From: Eudorina sp. 2006-703-Eu-15
Lineage: Eukaryota; Chlorophyta; Chlorophyceae; Chlamydomonadales; Volvocaceae
Length of the DNA stretch: 64,000 nucleotides
Direction of reading: 5' to 3'
NCBI GenBank assembly: GCA_003117195.1
Contig: BDSI01000065.1
Span: 354,723-418,722 of the forward strand
Positions 36,416 through 46,966 of this stretch are shown here, one piece after another; position 1 is the first letter of the stretch; the number at the start of each line of letters is the position of its first letter. Made by a program: the position numbers and the translations under genes. A model generated the notes under the pieces. That model did no database searches. It was not told where the DNA came from and saw only the letters and a program-made list of their open reading frames with translations.

Positions 36416-37859
36416 CGGTGGTGGGGCGGACAGGCGAGGACGCGCGTCGGTGGGGGCAGTGGTGGGGCGGACAGGCGAGGACGCGCGTCAGTGGTGGGGC
36501 GGACAGGCGAGGACGCGCGTCGGTGGTGGGGCGGACAGGCGAGGACGCGCGTCGGTGGTGGGGCGGACAGGCGAGGACGCGCGTCGGTGGTGGGGCGGAC
36601 AGGCGAGGACGCGCGTCGGTGGTGGGGCGGACAGGCGAGGACGCGCGTCGGTGGTGGGGCGGACAGGCGAGGACGCGCGTCAGTGGTGGGGCGGACAGGC
36701 GAGGACGCGCGTCAGTGGTGGGGCGGACAGGCGAGGACGCGCGTCGGTGGTGGGGCGGACAGGCGAGGACGCGCGTCGGTGGTGGGGCGGACAGGCGAGG
36801 AGCGGGACGCGCGTCGGTGGTGGGGCGGACAGGCGAGGACGCGCGTCGGTGGTGGGGCGGACAGGCGAGGAGCCGAGGACGCGCGTCGGTGGTGGGGCGG
36901 ACAGGCGAGGACGCGCGTCGGTGGTGGGGCGGACAGGCGAGGACGCGCGTCGGTGGTGGGGCGGACAGGCGAGGACGCGCGTCGGTGGTGGGGCGGACAG
37001 GCGAGGACGCGCGTCGGTGGTGGGGCGGACAGGCGAGGACGCGCGTCGGTGGTGGGGCGGACAGGCGAGGACGCGCGTCGGTGGTGGGGCGGACAGGCGA
37101 GGACGCGCGTCAGTGGTGGGGCGGACAGGCGAGGACGCGCGTCGGTGGTGGGGCGGACAGGCGAGGACGCGCGTCAGTGGTGGGGCGGACAGGCGAGGAC
37201 GCGCGTCGGTGGTGGGGCGGACAGGCGAGGACCCCACCACATGCATCGGCAGCGCGATCCAATCGACGCATCCGCGCCCAGCCGCCCACCACCGACCCCA
37301 CACCACCGACCCACCCCGACCCCACCAACCAACCCCTAGGATTTATCCTCGGCTGTAAGGCGAGGTCCCACTCTGTGTGCCCCGTCGACAGCCCCGCATG
37401 AACCTGTACGGCACACCCCTGGCCAAGTTCCCGCCCGCCTACGCGCTCCCCTGCTCACCTGCTCGCGACCCCCCACCCTCTGCAGATGAGCGGTGGTCCG
37501 CCAGGCTGGTGCAGGAGAAGCGAGCCGTGGGTCTGGCCGCCATGGCCGCCGCTCGGGAGGGCTCCCTGGAGGGCTTCAGCGCCCTCATGACGGCGGTCAG
37601 CCAGCAGGCGTGCGCCGCCACGCAGCCGGTTGACCTGGTGACCCGTGGGTCTTCGTTGTTCGGGGGGTCACGCACCGGGGCCGCGAGTGCAGGTGCAGGG
37701 GCGGGGGCGGGGCGGGCTGGGAATGGAAATGGGGAGGGGACGGGCAGAGGGGAGGTGCGCAGCGAGACTGCGGGGGCCGTGGTGACGTCGGAGGCGGCGG
37801 CGCTGGCGGCGGCCTTCGCCGCTGCGGCCGCAGCCGGCAGTGCGGAGCTCGGTGAGTGA
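33520..37859 (+). CDS. Putative glycosyltransferase-like protein
   Basis: Eight exons in phase: 33520-33767, 34113-34272, 34563-34696, 34833-35139, 35471-35596, 35767-35847, 36079-36193 and 37486-37859, giving 514 residues. The N-terminal half opens with LRVAVFTRHTGTLWDWIAVA and contains LQITNRFDYGIP and PNVWWVPNNPYEEEY. The C-terminal half has KMYEGLAAGAVFILPGPT, which resembles the donor-sugar region of GT-B glycosyltransferases, and DWPQYMDWYHGDFL. That two-lobe layout is the basis for the call; no family number is assigned and the substrate is unknown. No signal peptide is obvious, so the start may lie upstream. The sixth exon and the 36079 acceptor rest mainly on phase and are the weakest parts. 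Intron 7 (1.3 kb) contains poly-G and a minisatellite. Confidence 0.55.
34803..34814. repeat. GACCCRYGGGTC palindrome
   Basis: Perfect 12-bp palindrome GACCCACGGGTC, 19 nt before an acceptor of the glycosyltransferase-like gene. One of at least eight exact copies in the window (see findings). Confidence 0.8.
36338..37232 (+). repeat. 32-bp minisatellite, about 26 copies
   Basis: Unit GGTGGTGGGGCGGACAGGCG plus AGGACGCGCGTC (32 bp), nearly identical copies with a few G/A changes and two copies lengthened near 36801 and 36869. Because 32 is not a multiple of 3 and no frame of the unit contains a stop, all three plus frames stay open for hundreds of codons. These are not genes; the array lies in the last intron of the glycosyltransferase-like gene. 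Confidence 0.95.
36367..36415 (+). repeat. Poly-G run of 49 bases
   Basis: An uninterrupted G homopolymer inside the minisatellite intron of the glycosyltransferase-like gene. Length in an assembly is not reliable for such a run. Confidence 0.85.
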
Positions 37860-39742
37860 CGGCAGGGGGGACGCGGCGGTGTGAATGGTGGCGTGAGGAG
37901 GGGCCTCCAGCGTCGCAATTATTCTTCACCCCGCCGTAAGTGTATGTGTGTGTGTGACAGATGGCTTTAAGCAATTGGAGAGAGCAGCTGGGAGCGTCAT
38001 TGACCGGGCACGTGCTGGTTAAGGCCAGCGCATTCGCTGCGACGCGACTGCCGTGGAGGGGGGTTGACCGGGCGGCTACCAGGCTACTGGTATGGCTGCA
38101 CGTGAGTGAGTGAGCGAGCGAGCGAGAGTGACGTTTCGCCTTCTCTATAGTTATCCAGACGACGCAAGGGACGTCGAGATGGAGTGGGCATCGGGGGGGG
38201 GGCAGCAGGGCGAGCTAGGGTTCCTGACGAGCAGGACGAGCAGGAACGATTACGGGTCCGTGTGTTCATCGTGTCAGCTTTTGCAGCTTCGGGGTGGCAA
38301 GCTGGCAACCCGTGCGCGGCTTGTCGGGGCCCGCCATAACCAACCATCCGGGGGCATGCGCAGGCAGCGTGCTGGCAGGGATGGGACGTGGGAGTCAGGT
38401 GCTTCCCAGCGCAGCTCCCCTGAACATGAACGAGATTCCCACGGGCCGCCAAGTACGTAGCGAACGGGCAGGAAGAGCCCCTCTACGGTAAGGGCCCTTC
38501 GGTAAGGGCTGTACCCCTTACGATAAATTGGAGAGGCAGCGCTTGACACACCCCCAGCAGCAGTCACCCTGGCCAACGTGCGTCGAATGGAGGGCCAGTA
38601 CGGCATCTTGTACGGATCCCTTCGTAGGGTCCGTTGTAACATTCACGCGCACCGGGGACATTGCCCCAAAACATGCCGGTACACACCGTTGATCCCTTTT
38701 CAAGGCGGTTGGCGCATGTCGCACGAGTGGGCATGGCAGAGTCATGCAAGTCACGGGTTGGCATAAATGCAACCGTTACAAGGTGGTTGGCATGTAGTTG
38801 TATCTGGTGAACGTGGTATCTGGTGCTCGAGGGCACATGGCGTCGGTCGCGCAGCGCAGGAATGGCGTCCGCGCCGGTCGACTTGGAGGCATCGCGAGCG
38901 CTCAGATGCGCGTCCCAGCGCACGAGTCAATTCGGATCTTATGTCGTTTGGGGCCGTCGGAATGCATCTGGCACAGCGCGCGCCTACCGGTAGATCCATG
39001 TGCCCTGCTTCGACGGCTCATAGGGCTCCATTCAGGGGCCCGTTTAGGACCCTGCAGGCCAGTTCTGTATCAACTATACAATTTCTCATCCGTGTTTCTT
39101 GCGCACCTCTTGCACTGCGATGTGTTGTGCGTTGTCTGTGGACCATGCACGCTGAGGTGTGCGGAAGCGGTGCGAAACGCCCCAACCATTTGTTGTGTGC
39201 GTTCTTGATTTTGCATGTCACTAAAGAAACGCGCAGGGATCATGGTCGCAGTCGTCGCAGTTGAGCTTCGCAGAGCTCCGGGGCGAGCCGCGACGCCAAC
39301 GAGAACGTATCACCCCCATCAGAGTATGCAATGTAGATGAGTAAAGACGTGCAGATACGGGTGATTATTGCATGCCATATATGTGTTCACGAGTAGAGTA
39401 CGATCGTCTGAAATTGGATTTTGTCGTCGTGAATTCTTTCGTAGCAAGAAACACTACCCAGGCGCAGCGGAAAACACTGATTGAATGCTGATTGAATCAT
39501 GTGCATAATATTGTGCTGGATTCCATACATGTTGTCATAACATGATGCCTAGAAGTGTCGGGAGAACTCCTAACTGTCGGAAAGGTAACTGTCCGGGAAA
39601 CCTTCCACAGAATTCTTGTCGTCCTGGGCCAAAGTATAAATAGTAAGGTGATCCTATTTTAAATCACAACAACATCACACAGCGCTCATTTGAGAAAATC
39701 TTCAAATTGCTCGCTGTCCACGGACTCACATAAGTAGAAACT
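37860..39742. other. Intergenic region upstream of HSP22
   Basis: Contains a GTGAGTGAGTGAGCGAGCGA microsatellite near 38103, a GGTCCGTTGTAACATTC relic at 38627, and CACCGTTGATCCCTTTT near 38686, which also occurs near 7081. No gene recognised. The last 150 bp are the HSP22 promoter. Confidence 0.5.
39635..39642 (+). promoter_or_regulatory. TATA box of HSP22 copy 1
   Basis: TATAAATA lies about 100 nt upstream of the ATG at 39743. Loosely spaced GAA and TTC triplets at 39597-39614 could be a weak heat-shock element. Confidence 0.65.
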
Positions 39743-40201
39743 ATGGCTCTCACGACGGTCTTTGCTGATCCCTTCTTCACCGGCGTTGAGCGCTACCTCA
39801 ACAGCGCTCTGGGCGGGTCGCTGGTCACTGCCCCAGCCAGCGGCGTTCGTTCGACCCATCCGGCCCTCGCCATGGACATCGTCGAGCTCCCCGGCGCCTT
39901 CGAGCTGCAGGCCGACACGCCAGGTATGGCTCCTGAGGATGTCAAGGTGGAGCTGCATGATGGTGTTTTGACGGTCAGCGGCGAGCGCAAGGTCGTCAAT
40001 CAGGCCAAGGATGAGGGCGGCAAGGTTTGGCGCAGCGAGCGCACCTCCTACAGTTTCAGCCGCTCCTTCACTCTGCCGGAGAACGCCAACGCCGAGGAGA
40101 TTAAGGCGACCATCGAGAAGGGCGTGCTCACGGTGACCATCCCCAAGAAGGACCCGCCGGCCAAGCCGGAGCCCAAGCGCATCGCCGTGAAGTATGCTTA
40201 G
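39743..40201 (+). CDS. HSP22: Small heat-shock protein (HSP22 type), copy 1
   Basis: Intronless, 152 residues, normal length for a class of cytosolic alga HSP20 chaperones. The alpha-crystallin domain begins near AMDIVELPGAFELQADTPGM and continues DVKVELHDGVLTVSGER, YSFSRSFTLPENA and the GVLTVTIPKK strand. The C-terminus PKRIAV provides the IxV/I-like anchoring motif. The order MDI(V/I)E...DTPGM...KPEPKRIAV is that of Chlamydomonas HSP22. It should hold unfolding proteins during heat or oxidative stress. A TATA box and AT-rich promoter fit strong inducible expression. Its core is about 97% identical in DNA to the second copy 1.6 kb downstream. Confidence 0.95.
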   Translation: MALTTVFADPFFTGVERYLNSALGGSLVTAPASGVRSTHPALAMDIVELPGAFELQADTPGMAPEDVKVELHDGVLTVSGERKVVNQAKDEGGKVWRSERTSYSFSRSFTLPENANAEEIKATIEKGVLTVTIPKKDPPAKPEPKRIAVKYA

Positions 40202-41795
40202 ATCATTTAGAGATATTTTGTCAGACGAATGAGAGCTGAGCTGCCCTGCATGCTTGCTGGCTGACATCTGCGGGATGCAAGACTTCGACGAGCGTTGCCT
40301 GTAGTGTTCTAGGCTTCCGCCGAGCGCTTTTAGAGAGGTCCAGTTTTTCTGCTAGGGCAGCAGGACGGTCGCAGGAGGGCCTTGAACTTTTGTCAGGCGT
40401 GTCACGCGCGAGGATTTGGGTGCGAGGATTTGATCGATTGGATGTTTTCCTTGGACTTGATGTACGTGAGATGAGCAGTGCCATCAGAGCCTCATCAGTG
40501 TACGGGTTATCGTGTCCCTCCTGCCAGAACTCGGGCAGGACTTGCCGCATGTCGTCGCAGCATGCTTGGCTGGGCGAGGGTGTGGAGGGTGGACTGTCCT
40601 GGACTGTCTATGCGCGACAGCCCGCGATAACAAGCGGGGTCCGCTGTAACATGCTGGAATCGTATGGCGACCAGGGCCAATCACATTGTCGGCATCTGTG
40701 TAAGTTGCGATTTGAAATTGATCCGTATCCTGTGCCGCTTATGTTGATAATCAACGTGACTGTGACAGCTGAGGCCCGCACGGCATGCATAATCAGACGA
40801 CATAATCAGCAACGGAAAATCTGGCATGCAATCTTTGATGAAGCGCTCTCGGAGAGGCATGCAGTGCTCAAGTTAAAACACCGGACCTTGTAAACACGCG
40901 AATAGGCGACCTGTTCTACCGATACGTCCGCACGGAATCACAATATCAACACAGATGCACAGAACAAATTCATTGATAACATTTATTACGCTGCAGAATT
41001 AAAAAATTGTGGCAAGAATTGAGCGGCGGAGCTCTGGGGGTGTAAGCTGGCCAGGCGCACAAATCATGAAGCACATGCAAGATACTCGAATTGATATGCA
41101 TGAAATTATAATGAATAATGTATAGCTGGCTGCCTCACTCATCGCCGGGGTCCCGAAAAGGACCTGACCAACAGACGTACGATGAGTAGCGTCAATAATA
41201 AAAGTACGATTGGCATGCAACATCTATTAAAGCGTTGTGTTACTAAATGTCCTTCTGTTGTAATTTATGTATCCCTGCGGAAAGTGCACAATACATGCTT
41301 CAAATATATATTACGTCCGTTCACAAGCAGCCTGGGAATATGATCGTATCCCTCGCAACGCAAGGAAGTGAATTTCGTTCAAAAATGCAACGCCATAGCC
41401 CGTGCTGGAATTAACATGGGCCACCGTGTCGCATGTCCAAATTTTGGGCAAGCGCTGCAACGACTGTGATCGCCTGACCGTGCGTGCAGGAAATACACTG
41501 CCATAATATTATCAATTATAAGTAATATATGCAGGTATAATATTAGCATGCAGGACAACCGCACAATGGTGGAAGGATCATGAGGTTTCGACGGGTTTCG
41601 AGAACTGCGACGCAAGCACCCGATCCTTCATTACGAATTCATACATAAGCGATGTGCATTCGGATCTCGATAAGTGCAGTTCCAGTCATCGAACTAAATA
41701 AGTGCATCTCCAGTCGGACCCCCGCTTCGCTACGCTTGCTTTCCCAGCTTACCTTCCACTGGTACCCAGAGCAACAAAAGGGGCAGGAGGCAACA
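40202..41795. other. AT-rich spacer between the two HSP22 genes
   Basis: Holds the 3' UTR of copy 1 and promoter of copy 2. A GGGGTCCGCTGTAACAT relic lies at 40636-40652. A 109-codon minus-strand frame (40550-40221) has protein-like composition (LPEFWQEGHDNPYTDEALMA) but no family I recognise. Confidence 0.5.
41587..41604 (+). promoter_or_regulatory. Heat-shock element of HSP22 copy 2
   Basis: TTCGACGGGTTTCGAGAA gives TTC, a degenerate third triplet, TTC and GAA at five-base spacing, that is three of four HSF-binding half-sites, about 200 nt upstream of the start codon. A CTAAATAAG TATA-like element follows near 41694. Confidence 0.6.
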
Positions 41796-42245
41796 ATGGC
41801 GCTCTCGCTGGTTTTCGCCGACCCGTCCTTCTCTGATGTGGAGCGCTCTCTGCGCCGATTGCTAAATAATAATGCACGCGCGGCAAGCGGCGCGCGTCCC
41901 AGCAATCCTTTTGCTATGGACATCATCGAAACCCCAACCGCCTTCGAGCTGCACGCCGACACGCCAGGTATGGCTCCCGAGGATGTCAAGGTGGAGCTGC
42001 ATGATGGTGTGCTGACGGTCAGCGGCGAGCGCAAGGTCGTCAATCAGGCCAAGGATGAGGGCGGCAAGGTTTGGCGCCGCGAGCGCACGTCCTACAGTTT
42101 CAGCCGCTCCTTCACTCTGCCGGAGAACGCCAACGCCGAGGAGATCAAGGCGACCATCGAGAAGGGCGTGCTGACGGTGACCATCCCCAAGAAGGACCCG
42201 CCGGCCAAGCCGGAGCCCAAGCGCATCGCCGTCCAGAGCGCATAG
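41796..42245 (+). CDS. HSP22: Small heat-shock protein (HSP22 type), copy 2
   Basis: Intronless, 149 residues. Starts MALSLVFADPSFSDVERSLR. An in-frame ATG at 41652 exists, but the 41796 start matches the N-terminus of copy 1. The alpha-crystallin domain and C-terminal PKRIAV are almost identical to copy 1, whereas the first 50 codons and the promoter have diverged. The paired arrangement in the same orientation indicates tandem duplication. The near-identical 275-bp core next to a diverged 5' end suggests later gene conversion. Confidence 0.95.
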   Translation: MALSLVFADPSFSDVERSLRRLLNNNARAASGARPSNPFAMDIIETPTAFELHADTPGMAPEDVKVELHDGVLTVSGERKVVNQAKDEGGKVWRRERTSYSFSRSFTLPENANAEEIKATIEKGVLTVTIPKKDPPAKPEPKRIAVQSA

Positions 42246-44254
42246 TACCGGTATTGGAGCCGCAGCGTAGGGGTTGATCAGTCGTTTGGCATTTAAGTAT
42301 TATGGTGCTTCACAGAAGGCTCTTCATGGTTTTCCGGGCCCCATCATGAGGGTTGTGGATACCATGTCAAGGACGTCCGTAGTTTCCTGATGAGGTTTAG
42401 GTTTGTTATCAAGGATGTTACAGCGGACCCCGCTACGGTCATCGGCGGCAGACAGGTTGCACACAGTTGCATAGAGGTCAGTGGCGCTCGTGAAAAGGCG
42501 CTGGAGGGCGTTGGCCATTACCGCTAGATTGTGGCATGGTCGCTTCGGTCGCGGTGTCGTACAAAGTAACCCGCCGGGCATCAATAAGGGCCGCAAGGTG
42601 TGGACTGGGTGAGGACGGCGCGCTGCGGAATCCGCAATGACGTGACTTTGTTGATGATTAAGGGGATAAGGGGTTCACGAGACGGGAAGCCGGGGTGCAT
42701 GTGCGGGTTCGTGAGAGGGTGGACAGGTAGTGTATGCGTGGCAGTGTGAGGGGGGCGTTGTTAAGCGAGGCAGGATGTGTGTGTTGGTGGGCATGCAGGT
42801 GCGGGTCTGGGGCTGGTGCGAGTAAGCCTCACCGGCCCATGGGTCACTTTCTCAAGAGATAGTGCAAACTGTAAACCGAACGCTAGGTTGCTTGGTCGAG
42901 TACCAGCCGACAAGCTCAAGACTCGACAGGAGCTAGGGCTGACGTCTTGCGCCCTAATGCAAGGGGGGCAACGGGGAATACGCTGAATCGAGCAACGAAG
43001 GACCCTGTGGGTGTCATCTTACGCACGCACCTGATGGACACGTGTTTTCGGATTGAGGCGTGGGCTGTCGGTTGGACCGCAGTGTAAAAGGTTCCGAGAG
43101 ATAAATACATTCCACGGCATTCGTAAACCTTGCTGAGATATGGGGGTTTGAAAACCTCCGATGCACACCCCGTGCATGCAGGTCTTCCCAAAACCTGAAG
43201 TGACGTATTTTTCAGGAAGTAGGTGCCGTATACGCATGTGTCACCGTCCGGTAACTGTTGAACCTCAAATTAGGGATATGTAGGCAGCCGCACGTCCGGC
43301 AGTTACATTATTGGGCGTCATTTCAGTTCGTAAACCGTGCTCTACGGCAGCCAAACGTACATGTGCTGTACACCCGGCGGTTGGGCCCAACAAACAAACC
43401 GCGAGGCCCGCGGTGCACCACCACCCAACTGGCAAGAGCCGAAGACGCCATCGTCACCAGCAGCATCATAATATTAAGGGTTGCATCGGCGCAATGCCAC
43501 GCAATGCAACCCCGCCCCCAAGGGCACGGCTGCTGCCTATACATGAAGGGAAGGGCTGCTGATACTCTCGGCAAAATGCCACAAAGAGGAAATAAATCGC
43601 CCGGCGGTGCTCCTCTTATAGCAAAGCAGCACTCCGCCCACGAAAACCTGTACACAGTGCAACTTCCATAATCACACTGCCTCCGAGCTACTACATTGCA
43701 GCGGCCTTTCTAAAACACAGACTGTCGCACTGCAGTACTGTACGGAGATTGGCAACGTCACGTCCACCCGAAGACCATGTGCGCACTCCATACCGCTGGT
43801 GTGGATACCCGATAACGCACCGCCGCAGCAACCGTCCGACTAGCAACTGTCCACCAACGACCAAGCTGTTTCGGGCTGGGGCTGCGGTTCCTCTTCCATG
43901 CCTTCGACGCTTCGGCGCGGGCAAAGCCCGTGGCCCCCTTTAACAGCCCATGAAATCGCGACAAGACGGTCTGTTCCCATCATCCAAGTCGACTGGTTTG
44001 TTTTCAGTCCTGCCCCACCGGGCCTAATCGCACGCCCTTTCACGCGGTCAAACGCCGAACGCCTAGCCTAGTTAGTCACGTCCACACCTAACAATCTACA
44101 CCTGTTGCTACTTCAAAGTAGTCCGTCAATCCGTCCGTCAATCCGTCCGTCAGTCCGTCCGTCAGTTCGTTTACGTAAATGGTTTAACGCAGTTAACCCA
44201 GGCTCCCCAAAACCTGCCCTGGGGTGTCCCACCCACCCGGGTCCGGCCGCCCCC
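42246..44254. other. Intergenic region between HSP22 copy 2 and PURM
   Basis: Converging 3' ends of HSP22 copy 2 and PURM. On the minus strand 42596-42324 reads as a protein-like fragment containing LYATVCNLSAADD and SGVRCNIL, carrying the GGGGTCCGCTGTAACAT motif; probably an element relic. A CCGTCNGTCAATCCGTCCGT-type short tandem repeat lies at 44125-44165. Confidence 0.45.
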
Positions 44255-46966
44255 TTAAACGAACGTGACGCCGTCGCCCTGGACCACCTCCCCGAGCACA
44301 AAGGCGTCCGGCGCCAGCTGCTGGACCTCCGCCACTTTAGAGGGGTCCACCACGACGACCAGGCCGACGCCCAAGTTGAACGTGCGGCGCATGTCGTCAG
44401 TCGGGACCTGCGGGAGAGGGTCGAGCGGAGGAGTAGGCAGGGGGCGAGGCAGCTGAGGAGGAAAATCAGGAGGAAAACTTTGAAGTCGGTGACCTCTGAT
44501 TTTTTGCCCCCGGTGTGGGCGAGACCTTGCAACTGTACGACAACGAACCTCACAATTTACCTCAAGAAACCTGAGCCAACCCTCCCATGCCGTCCCCCCT
44601 TCTCGCCGCTTTATAGCTGCCATTTCCTGGCCCCGCTTCCTTCCGTGCTCCTTCACATCCGACTTCCACCTACTGCACAGCCCAGCATGCACTGCCAGCC
44701 CCCCTACAACCAAACATGCATTGCCAAACAATGGCAGAGGAGCCCCACCGACCTTGCCGGTGGCTTGGAGCCACTTGAAGAGCTCCGGCATCGGCCACGA
44801 CCCGTCCTTGATCTGGACCCCCAGACCGTCTGGAATGACTCGGGGAATGTTCTCGGGCATGCCGCCGCCGGTGATGTGCACGACACCCTTCAGGCCCACC
44901 TTCTCGTGAAGTTCCAGGACCTGAAGTGCGCGTATATACGTTTGCGTGTTGGGGAATGGAATGTGGGTGAGTTTTCAACGTGCGGATATACGTTTGCGTG
45001 TGCTGGGATGGAATGCGGGTCAGCTCTCGTTCTTCCGGCCAGCCGACCCAGCAGGCAGATTGGGACCGCACGCGGGCACGTACGAGACTAGACCGCTATC
45101 AACTCGTTGACACCAAGGCAGCAGTCGTATGGCTCTTTCAGCACTGGTGCAGATATTCCGATGCCGCTGTGTGAGCCCTGCGCGTGCCTCACTCCGCTTC
45201 GCTGGTTTCGATACCCCTCCTCGAGTCCGCAGTCCGCACCTGGCCCGGAGGAGCGCGGCCCCATGCCTAGCGTGCCCCCGATGCCCGTCATCGCCTTAAC
45301 CAAGAAACCAAGAAACCAACCATAATCCCCTTCCACACCCAGACTTGCAAGAGGTTCTCGTCGAGGCAGTGAACCCTCCGCGCTAAGCACCCTTTAGGCA
45401 GATTTCCCGATGGCGCCCGCAGCAGCGCAGCTCAGTGGCCCTCCCCTGTACAGCCCCGATGCCCCCATCCCGAAAGGCCCGAGATTCCTGGCAAGGCACC
45501 CAACCCTGCCCGCCCGGACATCCGTCGCATCTGCCGCCCTGCCCTCCACGTCGCCCTCCCTGCCCTCCACGCCTCCCTCCCTGCGCCCTCCGCCCACCTT
45601 GCGCACGTAGATGATGGTGGGTGCAAGCAGCACCTCCCCGAACGTCTTGGTGGGGTCCCACGGGGTCGGGGCGTGCAGGCTGGTGTTTGAGACCTCAAGG
45701 ACCTGAGGGAGGGCGGCGGACCGCGCCAGGGGCCAGGAGCGGCCGGGTCAGGGGCCAGGAGCGGCCGGGTCAGGGGCCAAGCTCCACGAGGTGGTCAGCT
45801 GATACGGAACTGGCGGATTCGCGGATGCTCCAGCTGCTCAGCCGCCTACAAGGAAAATGCGGTCCTGCCGCCTACTGCTGGTGCTCGCTACGACTGCTGG
45901 TGCTCGAGAGTGAACGTGGAGAGGTGGCGCCGTAAAACCCGGCGCCGACCACGGCACCGGTGGCCGTCGCCGCATGGGTGTGCGCCGCACCCGACCACGG
46001 CCCCGCTGCACCACGGACCAGCTGTGGGGCACACACCCGACCACGGCACCGCTGCGCCGTGGTTGGACCCGTCCCCGCTGTTCGGTCCCACCTTGCGCAC
46101 GAGGGAGAAGCCATTCGAGTGGACGCCGCTTGACGAAAGACCCAGCACCACATCGCCCGCCTTGATGCCCTTGCCGTCAATCAGCTTATCCTTCTTTACG
46201 GCGCCGACCGCGAAGCCGGCCAGGTCGTACTCGCCCTTTTGGTAGAAGCCCGGCATCTCAGCGGTCTCACCGCCCAGCAGCACGCAGTCGGACTGTTTGC
46301 AGCCCTCCACGATGCCCTTAATGACCATCTCGGCGGTATCGACGTCCAGAAAGCCGGTCGCGTAGTAGTCCAGGAAGAACAGAGGCTTCGCCCCAAGGGT
46401 GATAATGTCGTTTACACTCATGGCGACGAGGTCGATGCCAACCTAAGGAACGCAATGAAATGCCGTTACACTCAGCATGTTGTGTTGCAGATAACTGCAA
46501 GGGTCTAGGGTCTATGAGCTAGACCTGCCGCGTGCAAAACGTGTCACGAAAAGCTCCGAAGGAAACCACGACTTGGCAAGGCCAAAACGCTGAATAAATT
46601 TATTGTTATAAATTGGCAGCTTACAGTGTCGTGCTTGTTCATATCGAACGCCAGCTTGAGCTTGGTGCCGACGCCGTCGGTGCCGGCAACCAAGTATGAG
46701 TCGCCGAAAGGCACCATACCACCGAAGCCGCCAATGTTCGGGTTCATCTTTTGAATTCGCTTAACGAGCTCATCGCCAGCGTCAATGTCGACACCGGCCT
46801 TCTTGTAAGTGAGCCCTTCCTCGCTGTCCGGTCGGTTCAGCACAGCAGCGCCAGCCGGGCGGAAATGAGCAAAGCGAGCTCGCTTACAGCAACGTGAAGC
46901 AATTGGCGCTGCGGTCGGGCGGCCGTGAACGGCACTTGACGAATTGCGGAGCACTGTTTGCTGCAT
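44255..46966 (-). CDS. PURM: Phosphoribosylformylglycinamidine cyclo-ligase (AIR synthetase), organelle-targeted
   Basis: Five exons, all phase 0: 46966-46625, 46442-46092, 45702-45598, 44920-44753 and 44407-44255, giving 372 residues. The mature enzyme begins [17 protein letters not shown] and contains the family's [52 protein letters not shown] and [15 protein letters not shown] blocks in the right order. It closes FNIR into aminoimidazole ribonucleotide using ATP, the fifth step of de novo purine synthesis. The first ~45 residues are Ser/Ala/Arg rich with few acids ([15 protein letters not shown]...), typical of a plastid or mitochondrial transit peptide; purine synthesis is plastidial in plants. 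Length without it matches the bacterial enzyme. Every splice site is a clean GT-AG. Confidence 0.96.

Noticed and set aside
36338..37232. CRISPR-like array
   Set aside because: Units are contiguous with no unique spacers, and the context is a eukaryotic intron.
35792..37401. Three overlapping long plus-strand frames with repeated RGRASVVGRTGED
   Set aside because: They are translations of the stop-free 32-bp minisatellite in an intron. No conserved start, and all three frames are equally open.
41652..41795. N-terminal extension of HSP22 copy 2 from the upstream ATG
   Set aside because: The 48 extra codons overlap promoter elements and are absent from copy 1; the start at 41796 aligns with the paralogue.
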